A stretch of DNA of 61,575 nucleotides. Origin: Rhodoblastus acidophilus (GTDB taxonomy: Bacteria; Pseudomonadota; Alphaproteobacteria; Rhizobiales; Beijerinckiaceae). Under the pieces are notes generated by a model, which saw only the letters and a list, made by a program, of their open reading frames with translations, was not told the origin of the DNA and ran no database searches. Where the stretch lies: positions 1 to 61,575 of the forward strand of contig NZ_JAOQNX010000031.1 in the NCBI RefSeq assembly GCF_025961575.1, in the 5' to 3' direction. The position numbers and the translations under genes are program-made. Positions 44,226-53,084 of the stretch are shown here, piece after piece (position 1 is the first letter of the stretch; each line of letters opens with the position of its first letter).

Positions 44226-45695
44226 ATGTCCGCTCTGGAAACCGCCGAAAGGCCGGAAACGTTGCGCCGCATCGCCATCGATCCCGTCACCCGGGTCGAG
44301 GGCCATGGCAAGGTCACGCTGCTGCTCGACGCCGACAACAGGATCCATCAGGTCCGCCTGCACATTGTCGAGTTCCGCGGCTTCGAAATCTTCATCGAGG
44401 GCCGCCCCTATTGGGAGGTTCCCGTCGCGGTGCAGCGCCTCTGCGGCATCTGCCCGGTCAGCCACCATCTCGCCGCCGTCAAGGCGATGGACCTGATCGC
44501 CGGCTATTCCACGCTGACGCCGACGGCGGAAAAACTGCGCCGGCTCATGCATTACGGGCAGATGGTGCAATCGCACGCCGTGCATTTCTTCCATCTCGCC
44601 TCGCCCGACCTGCTGCTCGGCTTTGATTCCGAACCGACCCGCCGCAATATTGTCGGCGTCGCTACGGATCATCCTGAGATCGCCACTCAGGGCGTGCTGC
44701 TGCGCAAATTCGGCCAGGAGGTCATCCGCATGACCGCCGGCAAGCGCGTGCACGGCACCGGCGCCATTCCCGGCGGCGTCAACAAGACCTTGACGGTCGA
44801 GGAGCGCGACACCTTGCGCCGCGACATTCCCAAAATGACCGAATGGGCGCGCGGCGCGGTCAAGATGCTGGAGAAACTGCATCTGACCAATCCCAATTTT
44901 TACAATCGTTTCGGCGAGTTCCCATCGAACATGATGGGTTTTGTCAATTCCGCCGGCGAAATGGACCTTTATCATGGCGGTCTGCGCGCCCGCGACGCCA
45001 AAGGCGCGGAGATCTTCGATCACGTCGACTATTCGAAGTACAACGAGGTCTTGCAGGAAGAGGTCAAGTCCTGGTCCTACATGAAGTTCCCGCACATCAA
45101 ATCGCTGGGGGCTGAAAACGGCTGGTACAAGGTGGGACCATTGGCCCGCGTGCAGGTCTGCGACCGCATTCCCAGCGAATTGGCCGAGGCCGAGCGCCAG
45201 AACCTGATCGCGATGGGCGAAGGCAAGCCGGTCCACGGAACCCTGTTCTTCCATTGGGCGCGCATGATCGAGGCGCTGCATGCGGTGGAAGTGGTGGGTC
45301 AATTGCTCGACGACCCCGATATCATCGGAACCGACCTGATGTCGGACAAGGGGGATCGGCGCGAAGAGGCGGTCGGCGTGATCGAGGCGCCGCGTGGAAC
45401 CCTGTTCCACCATTACCGCGTCGGCGAGGACGATCTCGTCAAATATTGCAACCTGATCGTCTCGACCACCAACAACAACCAGGCGATGAATGAGGCGATC
45501 CGCACCGTGGCGACGCAGTATCTGACCGGCCGCGAGATCACCGAAGGTCTTCTCAACCACATCGAAGTGGCGATCCGCGCCTACGATCCCTGCCTGTCCT
45601 GCGCCACCCACGCCATCGGCCAGATGCCGCTGCAAGTGGAATTGCTGGACGCCGACGGCGCGCTGGTGCATCGCGCCAGCAAGAATATGGGGTAA
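44226..45695 (+). CDS. hoxH: NiFe hydrogenase large subunit HoxH
   Basis: A 489-residue catalytic subunit. Ni-Fe ligands are in [11 protein letters not shown] near residue 72 and DPCLSCATH near 458; the [11 protein letters not shown] start is typical. The residues after the final His (IGQMPLQV onward) are the extension normally removed by HoxW after nickel insertion. Group 3d enzyme; it oxidises H2 with NAD+ or the reverse. No hyp genes are in the window, so maturation proteins are encoded elsewhere. A palindromic element separates it from hoxW. Confidence 0.96.
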   Translation: MSALETAERPETLRRIAIDPVTRVEGHGKVTLLLDADNRIHQVRLHIVEFRGFEIFIEGRPYWEVPVAVQRLCGICPVSHHLAAVKAMDLIAGYSTLTPTAEKLRRLMHYGQMVQSHAVHFFHLASPDLLLGFDSEPTRRNIVGVATDHPEIATQGVLLRKFGQEVIRMTAGKRVHGTGAIPGGVNKTLTVEERDTLRRDIPKMTEWARGAVKMLEKLHLTNPNFYNRFGEFPSNMMGFVNSAGEMDLYHGGLRARDAKGAEIFDHVDYSKYNEVLQEEVKSWSYMKFPHIKSLGAENGWYKVGPLARVQVCDRIPSELAEAERQNLIAMGEGKPVHGTLFFHWARMIEALHAVEVVGQLLDDPDIIGTDLMSDKGDRREEAVGVIEAPRGTLFHHYRVGEDDLVKYCNLIVSTTNNNQAMNEAIRTVATQYLTGREITEGLLNHIEVAIRAYDPCLSCATHAIGQMPLQVELLDADGALVHRASKNMG

Positions 45696-45703
45696 CAAGA
45701 CCA

Positions 45704-45856
45704 CCGTCATGCCCGGGCTTGTCCCGGGCATCCACGCCGCCCCGCATGTCGGTTGATGAGCGAAGACACGCACCTTTATGCGGTCGCCCATCACTCCAGA
45801 CAGATTATCGTCTCAGGGCCCGGCGTGGATGGCCGGGACAAGCCCGGCCATGACGG
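45704..45856. repeat. Composite palindromic element between hoxH and hoxW
   Basis: Two inverted 35-base arms (45704-45738, 45822-45856) bracket an 83-base core. Each arm is itself a hairpin: ATGCCCGGGCTTGTCCCGGG on the left, TGGCCGGGACAAGCCCGGCC on the right. This CATGCCCGGGCTTGTCCCGG-type motif is widespread in alphaproteobacterial intergenic regions. It may limit or stabilise the hox transcript. Confidence 0.75.
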
Positions 45857-45874
45857 CCAATTTGCTGGTCTCAC

Positions 45875-46342
45875 ATGCATCTCGTCATTTTCGGTTGGGG
45901 CAATGAATCGCGCGGCGACGACGCCTTTGGCCCGCTGCTGCTGCGCCGCCTGGAACAGGCCGCCTGGCCCGGCACGACCTGCATCGAGGATTTCCAGCTC
46001 CAGATCGAACACGCCCTGGACCTGCGCGGCGCCGAGCTCGCGCTGTTCCTCGACGCCGGCCGCGACACGCCGGCCCCGTTCCAATTCAAGGAAATCTTTC
46101 CCAGCGGCGGCCTGACCCACACCAGCCACGCCCTGCCGCCACAATCCGTGCTCGACGTTTTTCGCCAGGTCGAAAAGGCCGAACCGCCGCCGAGCTTTTT
46201 GTTGTGCGTGCGCGGCGAAAGTTTTGGACTCGGCGAAGCCCTGTCGCCGCAAGGCGCGGAGCGTCTGGAACAAGCCGGCGCCTTCCTCGAAAAACTGGGC
46301 GCGCAGCGGACAGCCGACGCTTGGCGCGCGCTGCTGACCTGA
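45875..46342 (+). CDS. hoxW: Hydrogenase maturation protease HoxW
   Basis: A 155-residue endopeptidase of the HyaD/HoxW group that trims the HoxH C-terminus. Key features: FGWGNESRGDDAFGP with the nickel-binding acidic residue, the middle FQLQIEHALDL and FLDAGRD (second acidic ligand), and the C-terminal CVRGESFGLGE. ATG start after the palindromic element. The last hox gene; a NifA-type site starts 31 bases after its stop. Confidence 0.9.
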   Translation: MHLVIFGWGNESRGDDAFGPLLLRRLEQAAWPGTTCIEDFQLQIEHALDLRGAELALFLDAGRDTPAPFQFKEIFPSGGLTHTSHALPPQSVLDVFRQVEKAEPPPSFLLCVRGESFGLGEALSPQGAERLEQAGAFLEKLGAQRTADAWRALLT

Positions 46343-46372
46343 CATCATCTGGTCGGACGATTACAGACATTT

Positions 46373-46388
46373 TGTGCGACACATGACA
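46373..46388 (+). promoter_or_regulatory. NifA upstream activator site
   Basis: TGTGCGACACATGACA reads TGT-N10-ACA, the NifA binding pattern. It lies 77 bases upstream of the -24/-12 element at 46465-46480, a spacing usual for nif promoters. Confidence 0.6.
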
Positions 46389-46464
46389 CAGCATCACGCC
46401 AAAAGGCCTAATCACACTTGAATATGAACTTCGAGTAAATAACGCTTTTCGCCTCCTTTCCCCT

Positions 46465-46480
46465 CTGGCCCGCTTCTTGC
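46465..46480 (+). promoter_or_regulatory. Sigma-54 promoter (-24/-12)
   Basis: CTGGCCCGCTTCTTGC agrees with YTGGCACG-N4-TTGC with one mismatch and has GG-N10-GC spacing (46467-46480). Predicted start near 46491, 18 bases before the DUF2478 ATG, with AAGGAG between. Confidence 0.75.
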
Positions 46481-46508
46481 GCCGCACATCGGCGACAAGG
46501 AGTTTTCG

Positions 46509-47036
46509 ATGACGTCCAGAGCCACCATTGTCGCGATCGCCGCCGCGGACAGCGCGGAAAAGCGCCTGTTGCTGCGCGATTTCATCCAGCGCCGCCGGCG
46601 CGAGGGCCTTCGCCTCGCCGGCGTGATCGAGGCGCGCGACCCCGGCGCGGGCGCCTGCGGGGCGCTGGCTCTCATCGATCTCGCCACGGGCGCGCGCACA
46701 AACATCTCCCAAAATCTCGGGCCGGGCTCCACCGCCTGCAATCTCGATCCCGGCGGTGTGGCGCTGGCCTGCGCCAAAGCCCAGCGCGCGATCGCGGGCG
46801 GCGCGGACCTCGTCGCGCTCAGCAAGTTCGGCAAGCTCGAGGCCGGCGGCGGCGGCCTGCGCGACGCCTTCATCAGCGCGCTGGAAGGCGGCATTCCCAT
46901 CGTCACCACGCTGCACCCAATCCTGCGCGAAGATTTTTTCCGCTTCGCCGGCGATCTCGCCGAGGAGATCGCGCCTGAGCCAGAGGCGCTCGAAGCCTGG
47001 TGGAACGACATGTTCGCGCAACCCCGCGCCGCCTGA
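46509..47036 (+). CDS. DUF2478 protein, molybdenum/nitrogenase-associated
   Basis: A 175-residue cytosolic protein. Family marks: LRLAGVIEARD, the NLGPGSTACNLDPGGVALAC segment (20 residues) and LVALSKFGKLEAGGGGLRD. DUF2478 genes often neighbour molybdate transport or nitrogenase genes; the fold is P-loop NTPase-like although a classic Walker A is absent here. The sigma-54 promoter and NifA site argue for expression during nitrogen fixation. Ten bases separate it from the next gene. A role in molybdenum handling is inferred. Confidence 0.8.
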   Translation: MTSRATIVAIAAADSAEKRLLLRDFIQRRRREGLRLAGVIEARDPGAGACGALALIDLATGARTNISQNLGPGSTACNLDPGGVALACAKAQRAIAGGADLVALSKFGKLEAGGGGLRDAFISALEGGIPIVTTLHPILREDFFRFAGDLAEEIAPEPEALEAWWNDMFAQPRAA

Positions 47037-47045
47037 GAGGACCCC

Positions 47046-47888
47046 ATGAACACCCACGCTCTCTACGGTTTCCAAACCCTGCGGCTCGCGGTCGTGATGG
47101 GGACCAGCGAAATCGCCTCGGCGGTCGCCGTCGCCCTCACCGGCGCCGGCTATGGCGTGGCCATGGTCCACGACCCATTCCCTCCCGTGATCCGGCGCGG
47201 CATGGCGTTCCATGACGCGCTCTATGACGATCCCGTCACCGTCGGCGGCGTCGTCGGGGAACGGGCGGAACATCTCATGGAAATCGCCGGCGTGCTGGCG
47301 CGCCGGGCGCGCGTGGCGGTCACGCCTTTGTCCCTGGGCGAATTGCTCGCCTATCGCGGCGCCGACATTCTGGTCGACGCGCGCCTGCAAAAGGACCGGA
47401 TCACGCCGGACTTCCGCCGCCTCGCGCGGCTCACCATCGGCATGGGGCCGAAATTCGCTGTCGGCGTGAATTGCGACATCGCCATAGAAACCCGACCGGC
47501 CCACGCCGGCACCGTCCTGACCTCCGGCGAAACGGAGCCCGCCGACGGCAAGGCGCGCGAACTCGGCGGGGTCGGGCGCGAGCGCTTCGTCTATTCCGAC
47601 CGCGACGGCGTCTGGCGCACGCCGATGGATGTCGGCATGTGGGTTCCGAAAAACTTCGTCATCGGCCGCCACGACGGCTTTCCCATCCGCGCTCCGTTCG
47701 ACGGCCATTTGCGCGGCGTCGCCCGCGACGGCGCCGTCGCGCCGGCGGGGGTCAAGCTGGTCGAGATCGACCCGCGCGGCCGCGAGGCCTGCTGGACCGG
47801 CATGGACGCGCGCGGACGCGAGCTCGCCAACGCCTGCGTCCGCGCCATCGAACTCCAGCCGGCGCGCGCGCAAAAAACCGTGGCTTGA
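47046..47888 (+). CDS. EF2563/YqeB-type molybdenum hydroxylase-associated protein
   Basis: A 280-residue protein resembling the EF2563 (YqeB) family tied to selenium-dependent molybdenum hydroxylases. An N-terminal nucleotide-binding segment (LAVVMGTSEIASAVAVALTG) is followed by the family block VIRRGMAFHDALYD and VGGVVGERAE. Further marks are DILVDARLQK, IGMGPKFAVGVNCDIAIETR and the closing APFDGHLRGVARDG. It is encoded directly after DUF2478 and so probably under the same NifA/sigma-54 promoter. Its Mo-enzyme partner is not in the window. Confidence 0.75.
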   Translation: MNTHALYGFQTLRLAVVMGTSEIASAVAVALTGAGYGVAMVHDPFPPVIRRGMAFHDALYDDPVTVGGVVGERAEHLMEIAGVLARRARVAVTPLSLGELLAYRGADILVDARLQKDRITPDFRRLARLTIGMGPKFAVGVNCDIAIETRPAHAGTVLTSGETEPADGKARELGGVGRERFVYSDRDGVWRTPMDVGMWVPKNFVIGRHDGFPIRAPFDGHLRGVARDGAVAPAGVKLVEIDPRGREACWTGMDARGRELANACVRAIELQPARAQKTVA

Positions 47889-47956
47889 GCGGGCGCGCCT
47901 CGGCGCTCACCAAAGCCCGGAAAGGAATTGTTTACGAATTTCAACCGCTTGGTTGG

Positions 47957-47985
47957 TTGAAGCCGGACGCGCATCCGACTCTATA
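47957..47985 (+). promoter_or_regulatory. Candidate sigma-70-type promoter
   Basis: TTGAAG (47957-47962) and TCTATA (47980-47985) are spaced by 17 bases. An imperfect dyad TTCAACC/GGTTGAA just upstream overlaps the -35 and could be an operator. Serves the small gene at 48010. Confidence 0.4.
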
Positions 47986-48009
47986 GTCCTTCGGATCCAC
48001 GGAGGCGCC

Positions 48010-48201
48010 ATGCGTGAGAAGCTTCAGGCGGCGATCGAACGCGCGTTCATCGACTTGCATTATGCCCAGGCCGAACTGCGGCACAACCACACGTCCGAAG
48101 GCGGCGTCTCCCCGGAGATCGAGCACATCAGGCTGGCGATCCGCGAACTTCAGTCCGCCATCGCGCTCTGGGACGCGCCCTGCAAAACACCCGACGCCTG
48201 A
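48010..48201 (+). CDS. Small helical protein of unknown function
   Basis: A 63-residue soluble protein with two predicted helices (LQAAIERAFIDLHYAQAELR and IEHIRLAIRELQSAIALW) around a turn rich in Gly/Ser/Glu. It is a helical hairpin in appearance, with no known motif. GGAGG six bases before the ATG supports translation. It is not obviously related to the LIEIN proteins. Confidence 0.55.
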   Translation: MREKLQAAIERAFIDLHYAQAELRHNHTSEGGVSPEIEHIRLAIRELQSAIALWDAPCKTPDA

Positions 48202-48208
48202 CCCTCAG

Positions 48209-48241
48209 AAAAAACGCCCGCCCGTACATCCGGGGCGAGCG
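48209..48241 (-). terminator. Orphan rho-independent terminator on the minus strand
   Basis: On the minus strand CGCTCGCCC pairs with GGGCGGGCG (one mismatch) and is followed by six T. Any leftward transcript would have to begin within about 48250-48400, opposite the kdp leader, where no ORF is present. The plus strand has no T-run. Confidence 0.45.
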
Positions 48242-48407
48242 TCAAATCCGTCCAATCGTCGGGGAGAGAAACAGGACAGAGCCTCAAGCTAACCGGCCAA
48301 GCTTGCGCCAAGCCGCCTTTACCATTCCTTTATTCGCAGCCCCGCCTTCGGCATCGAAGTCTTACGTCGTTCAGCGCCACCCTCGCTCCATCATCAGGAG
48401 CGACCCC

Positions 48408-48491
48408 ATGTCTGACCTTCTCTTCTCCCTCCTCGGCCTCGGCCTGATCGGCGCCATGGCGGTTTACGCCCATGCGCTGACGCGCGCGTGA
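48408..48491 (+). CDS. 27-residue membrane peptide before kdpF
   Basis: Encodes MSDLLFSLLGLGLIGAMAVY plus seven residues: one hydrophobic helix with a short polar end. An AGGAG sits 11 bases before the ATG. It precedes kdpF by nine bases and is similar in size and shape, so it may be a KdpF-like accessory peptide. No name can be assigned. Confidence 0.5.
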   Translation: MSDLLFSLLGLGLIGAMAVYAHALTRA

Positions 48492-48500
48492 GGCGAAGCC

Positions 48501-48587
48501 ATGTTCGAACCCCTCGCCGGTCTCCTCGTCGCCCTCGGGCTTGGCGTCTATCTCGTCATAGCGCTGCTCAAGCCCGAACGTTTTTAG
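48501..48587 (+). CDS. kdpF: KdpF, small subunit of the K+-transporting ATPase
   Basis: A 28-residue single-helix membrane peptide ending LLKPERF, matching the family ending (L)L(R/K)PERF. KdpF stabilises the KdpABC complex. The stop is followed by AGGAG, which serves as the kdpA ribosome site. Confidence 0.8.
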   Translation: MFEPLAGLLVALGLGVYLVIALLKPERF

Positions 48588-48597
48588 GAGCATCGCC

Positions 48598-50307
48598 ATG
48601 ACCATCAACGGATGGCTGCAAATCGCCCTCGTCATCGGCCTCGTCCTCATCGCCGCGCGGCCGCTCGGCCTCTATATGGCAGCCGTGTTCGACGGCCGGC
48701 GCACCCTCGCCTCGGTGGCGCTCGGCCCGGTGGAGCGCGGTTTTTACTGGCTCGCCGGCGTTTCGCCCGAGAAGGAGCAGGGCTGGCTGGCCTATACGGG
48801 GGCCATGCTGATGTTTTCCGCGCTGGGTTTCGCCTCGCTCTACGCGATCCTGCGCCTGCAAGCCTGGCTGCCGCTAAACCCGCAAGGTTTTGAAGGCGTC
48901 CCGCCCGACCTCGCCTTCAACACGGCGATCAGCTTCCTCACCAACACCAACTGGCAGGCCTATGGCGGCGAAACCACCATGAGCCATTTCTCGCAAATGG
49001 CCGGCCTCGCCGTGCATAATTTCCTGTCGGCCGCGACGGGCATCGCCCTCGCTTTGGCCGTCACCCGCGCCTTTTCGCGCGGCGCGGCGGCGACGCTCGG
49101 CAATTTCTGGGTCGATCTCACCCGCGCCACGCTCTACGTGCTGCTGCCGCTGTCGCTCCTGGTCGCGCTCGCTTTCGTCGCGACCGGCGCGCCGCAAACC
49201 TTCGCCGGCGCGGTGGACGCCGCCACGCTGGAAGGCGCGAAGCAAACCATCGCGCTGGGCCCGGTGGCGAGCCAGGAGGCGATCAAGCAATTGGGGACCA
49301 ATGGCGGCGGCTTCTTCAACGCCAATGCCGCGCACCCCTTTGAAAACCCCAACGCCTTCGCCAACATTTTGCAGATCTGGTCGATGCTGACAGTTTCGGC
49401 GGCGCTGCTGGTGATGTTCGGCAAGGCGGTTGGCGCGGAACGTCAGGGCTGGGCGCTTCTCGGCGCGGTCGGCGTGATCCTGCTGTCGGGCGTCGCGCTG
49501 GTCTATGCCGCCGAAACCGCCGGCAATCCGCTGCTCGCGGCGCTCGGCCTCGATCCCGCGCAAGGCAATCTCGAAGGCAAGGAGCTGCGCTTCGGCCAGG
49601 CCCTTACCGCCCTCTATGTTGCGGTCACCACCGGCCTGTCCTGCGGCGCGGTCAACGCCATGCATGATTCCCTGACGCCGCTGGGCGGCTTCGTCCCGCT
49701 GTTCCTGATCCAGCTCGGCGAAGTGCTGCCGGGCGGCGTCGGCTCCGGCCTTTACGGGCTCGTCGTCTTCGCCGTGCTCGCCGTGTTCATCGCCGGCCTG
49801 ATGGTGGGCCGCACCCCGGAATTTCTAGGGAAAAAAATCGAGGCGCGCGAGATCAAGCTGGCCATGCTCGCGGTGCTGATCCTGCCGCTGGCGATCCTCG
49901 GATTTTCCGCGGTCGCCGCCGTGCTGCCCAGCGCCCTGGCGAGCCTCGCCAACGCCGGCCCGCACGGCCTTTCCGAAATCCTCTACACCTATACGTCAGC
50001 GGCCGGCAACAACGGCTCCGCTTTCGCCGGCCTCAACGCCAACACGCCCTGGTGGAACGTCACCACCGCCATCTCAATGATTTTGGGGCGCTTCGGCTAT
50101 GTCATCCCGGTGATGGCGATGGCCGGCTCGCTCGCCGCCAAGAAGAAGGCCGCGCCCAGCGCCGGGACCTTTCCGACCGACGGCCCGCTGTTCGTCGGCC
50201 TGCTGGTCGGCGTCATCTTCATCGTCGGCGGCCTGCAATTCTTCCCCGCCCTCGCCCTCGGCCCGATCGTCGAGCACGTCCTGATGCTCGCCGGAAAAAC
50301 CTTCTAG
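48598..50307 (+). CDS. kdpA: K+-transporting ATPase subunit A (KdpA)
   Basis: A 569-residue channel-like subunit with some ten transmembrane helices. The selectivity-filter signatures of the four repeats are visible: [40 protein letters not shown] (given in part), [18 protein letters not shown] and [15 protein letters not shown]. It binds and conducts K+ from the periplasm. Full family length. AGGAG lies six bases upstream of the ATG. Confidence 0.97.
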   Translation: MTINGWLQIALVIGLVLIAARPLGLYMAAVFDGRRTLASVALGPVERGFYWLAGVSPEKEQGWLAYTGAMLMFSALGFASLYAILRLQAWLPLNPQGFEGVPPDLAFNTAISFLTNTNWQAYGGETTMSHFSQMAGLAVHNFLSAATGIALALAVTRAFSRGAAATLGNFWVDLTRATLYVLLPLSLLVALAFVATGAPQTFAGAVDAATLEGAKQTIALGPVASQEAIKQLGTNGGGFFNANAAHPFENPNAFANILQIWSMLTVSAALLVMFGKAVGAERQGWALLGAVGVILLSGVALVYAAETAGNPLLAALGLDPAQGNLEGKELRFGQALTALYVAVTTGLSCGAVNAMHDSLTPLGGFVPLFLIQLGEVLPGGVGSGLYGLVVFAVLAVFIAGLMVGRTPEFLGKKIEAREIKLAMLAVLILPLAILGFSAVAAVLPSALASLANAGPHGLSEILYTYTSAAGNNGSAFAGLNANTPWWNVTTAISMILGRFGYVIPVMAMAGSLAAKKKAAPSAGTFPTDGPLFVGLLVGVIFIVGGLQFFPALALGPIVEHVLMLAGKTF

Positions 50308-50316
50308 GAGCCGTCC

Positions 50317-52431
50317 ATGTCCGCCAAATTTAAAACCCGCCGCACGCTGCTGTTCGATCCCGCTTTGCTGATCGAGGCGGCCGCCGATTCCGTGCGGAAA
50401 TTGAACCCCAAAACCCTCATGCGCAATCCGGTGATCTTCGTCACCGAAGTGGTCGCGGCGCTGGTGACGCTCCTGTGGCTGCGCGACTATTTCAGCGCAA
50501 CAGGCTCGCCGTTCTTCTCCGGCCAGATCGCCGCCTGGCTGTGGTTCACAGTGCTGTTCGCCACTTTCGCCGAGGCCATCGCCGAAGGGCGCGGCAAGGC
50601 GCAAGCGGCGGCGCTGCGCGCCTCCCGCAGCGACACGATGGCGAAGCGGCTGATCGACCCGCAGGGACGCGACCACCTCGACGGCGTCATCGAAAACGTC
50701 AACGCGCTCAGCCTGAACCCCGGCGATGTGGTGCTGGTGGAAGCCGGCGACATCATCCCCTCCGACGGCGAGATCGTCGAAGGCGTGGCCTCCGTCAACG
50801 AAAGCGCGATCACCGGCGAATCCGCCGCGGTGATCCGCGAAGCCGGCGGCGACCGCTCGGCCGTGACCGGCGGCACCACCGTGCTGTCCGACTGGATCAA
50901 GGTGCGCGTCACCGCCCAACCCGGCGAAACATTTGTCGACCGCATGATCGCCTTGGTGGAGGGCGCCGAGCGACAGAAGACGCCGAACGAACTCGCTTTG
51001 TCCGTTCTGCTCGCCGGCCTCACCCTGATTTTTCTCATCGCGGTGGTCACGCTCTACGGGCTCGCCGCCTATTCCGGCGCCGTTCCCTCCGTGGTGGTGC
51101 TGGTGGCGCTGCTGGTCACGCTGATCCCCACCACCATCGGCGGCCTGCTCTCGGCGATCGGCATAGCCGGGATGAACCGCCTGGTGCGCTTCAACGTGCT
51201 GGCGACCTCGGGCCGCGCCGTCGAGGCGGCCGGCGACGTCGACACGCTGCTGCTCGACAAGACCGGCACCATCACCTTTGGCAATCGCATGGCCAGCGAA
51301 TTCGTCGCCCTGCCCGGCGTCGACTCCCGCCGTCTCGCCGAAGCGGCGCTGCTCGCCAGCCTCGCCGACGAGACGCCCGAAGGCCGCTCGATCGTCGCGC
51401 TGGCGAAGGGCGATTTCGGTCTGGCGGAACCCGAGGTTTTTGACGCGCGCGCCATCCCTTTCGCCGCCCAGACCCGCCTCTCCGGCCTCGACCTCTCAAC
51501 GAAAAGCCTGCGCAAGGGCGCGGTGGATTCCGTGCTGAAATTCGCCGGCCTGTCGTCCGAGCAGGCGCCGCCGGAGTTCCGCGCCGCCGTGGATCGCATC
51601 AGCCGGTCCGGCGGCACGCCGCTCGCTGTGGTCGAAACCCGCAACGTGCAGGCGCATGCCGTCGGCGCCGACGCGGTGGCGTTCACAGAAAGCGAATTGC
51701 TCGGCCTGATCCACCTCAAGGACGTGGTCAAGCCCGGCATCAAGGCGCGTTTCGCCGCCTTGCGCGCCATGGGCATCAAGACGGTGATGATCACCGGCGA
51801 CAATCCGCTCACCGCAGCGGCCATCGCCACCGAGGCCGGCGTCGACGATTTTCTGGCGGAGGCCACGCCCGAGGACAAGCTGAACTTCATCAGAAAAGAG
51901 CAGACCGGCGGCCGCCTCGTCGCCATGTGCGGCGACGGCACCAATGACGCGCCGGCGCTGGCCCAGGCCGATGTCGGCGTCGCCATGCAGTCGGGGACGC
52001 AGGCCGCGCGCGAGGCCGGCAATATGGTCGACCTCGACAGCGACCCCACGAAACTCATCGAGGTCGTGGAGATCGGCAAACAATTGCTGATGACGCGCGG
52101 CGCGCTCACCACCTTCTCCATCGCCAATGATGTGGCGAAATATTTCGCCATCCTTCCCGCCCTGTTCGTCGCCGCCTATCCCGAATTGGGCGCGCTGAAC
52201 GTGATGCATCTGGCCTCGCCGCAATCGGCGATCCTGTCCGCTGTGATCTTCAACGCCATCATCATCATCGCGCTGATCCCGCTGGCGCTGAAGGGCGTGT
52301 CCTACCGGGCGGTGGGCGCGGCGTCGCTGCTGCGGCGCAATCTGCTGGTCTACGGCCTCGGCGGCCTGGCGGCGCCCTTCGTCGGGATCAAACTGATCGA
52401 CGTCGCGGTGACGGCGCTCAACCTCGCCTGA
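50317..52431 (+). CDS. kdpB: K+-transporting P-type ATPase subunit B (KdpB)
   Basis: A 704-residue P-type ATPase that powers KdpABC. Motifs: ITGESAAV in the actuator domain, phosphorylation site [25 protein letters not shown] and [19 protein letters not shown]. Membrane segments flank these. Ten bases separate it from kdpA. Complete family length. Confidence 0.97.
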   Translation: MSAKFKTRRTLLFDPALLIEAAADSVRKLNPKTLMRNPVIFVTEVVAALVTLLWLRDYFSATGSPFFSGQIAAWLWFTVLFATFAEAIAEGRGKAQAAALRASRSDTMAKRLIDPQGRDHLDGVIENVNALSLNPGDVVLVEAGDIIPSDGEIVEGVASVNESAITGESAAVIREAGGDRSAVTGGTTVLSDWIKVRVTAQPGETFVDRMIALVEGAERQKTPNELALSVLLAGLTLIFLIAVVTLYGLAAYSGAVPSVVVLVALLVTLIPTTIGGLLSAIGIAGMNRLVRFNVLATSGRAVEAAGDVDTLLLDKTGTITFGNRMASEFVALPGVDSRRLAEAALLASLADETPEGRSIVALAKGDFGLAEPEVFDARAIPFAAQTRLSGLDLSTKSLRKGAVDSVLKFAGLSSEQAPPEFRAAVDRISRSGGTPLAVVETRNVQAHAVGADAVAFTESELLGLIHLKDVVKPGIKARFAALRAMGIKTVMITGDNPLTAAAIATEAGVDDFLAEATPEDKLNFIRKEQTGGRLVAMCGDGTNDAPALAQADVGVAMQSGTQAAREAGNMVDLDSDPTKLIEVVEIGKQLLMTRGALTTFSIANDVAKYFAILPALFVAAYPELGALNVMHLASPQSAILSAVIFNAIIIIALIPLALKGVSYRAVGAASLLRRNLLVYGLGGLAAPFVGIKLIDVAVTALNLA

Positions 52432-52481
52432 CGGCCGCCCTCCTTAGGAGGGCCTCACGCCTAACATTCGAGAGAGAACCC

Positions 52482-53081
52482 ATGACCCAACATCTTCGCC
52501 CCGCCCTGGTCCTGCTGCTGCTGTTCACGGCGCTGACCGGGCTCGCCTATCCCTACGCCGTCACCGGTCTCGCCGCGCTGCTGTTTCCCAACCAGGCCAA
52601 TGGCAGCCTCGTGATCCGCGACAACACAATCGTCGGCTCCTCCCTGATCGGCCAGAATTTCGCCTCCGACCGCTATTTCCAGCCGCGCCCCTCCGCGACC
52701 AGCACGCCGGACCCGGCGGATTCCAGCAAGACCGTGGACGCGCCCTATAACGCCGCCAATTCCTCGGGCTCCAACCTTGGCCCGACCTCCAAAACCCTGA
52801 TCGAAAGGGTGAGCGCGGCCGCGCAAGCCAAGCGCGCCGAAGGCTGGCAAGCCCCGCTTCCCGCCGACGCGCTCACCACCTCCGCTTCGGGCCTCGACCC
52901 CGACATGTCCCCAAAAAATGCGCTCGCGCAGGTCGAGCGCGTCGCCAGGGCGCGGGGCGTCGCCCCCCAAAAGCTCCGCGCCCTGGTCGAGACGCAGATC
53001 AGCCGGCCCTGGCTCGGCTTCATCGGCGAACCCCGCGTAAATGTTCTGGCGCTGAATCTGGCGCTCGATGCGCTACACTAA
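52482..53081 (+). CDS. kdpC: K+-transporting ATPase subunit C (KdpC)
   Basis: A 199-residue subunit with one N-terminal membrane helix (about 8-30, LVLLLLFTALTGLAYPY) and the KdpC periplasmic domain: LIGQNFASDRYFQPRPSAT, SSGSNLGPTSKTL and the C-terminal LNLALDAL. AGAGAG precedes the ATG. It acts as a chaperone for K+ binding in the complex. KdpD starts three bases after the stop. Confidence 0.95.
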   Translation: MTQHLRPALVLLLLFTALTGLAYPYAVTGLAALLFPNQANGSLVIRDNTIVGSSLIGQNFASDRYFQPRPSATSTPDPADSSKTVDAPYNAANSSGSNLGPTSKTLIERVSAAAQAKRAEGWQAPLPADALTTSASGLDPDMSPKNALAQVERVARARGVAPQKLRALVETQISRPWLGFIGEPRVNVLALNLALDALH

Positions 53082-53084
53082 GGC

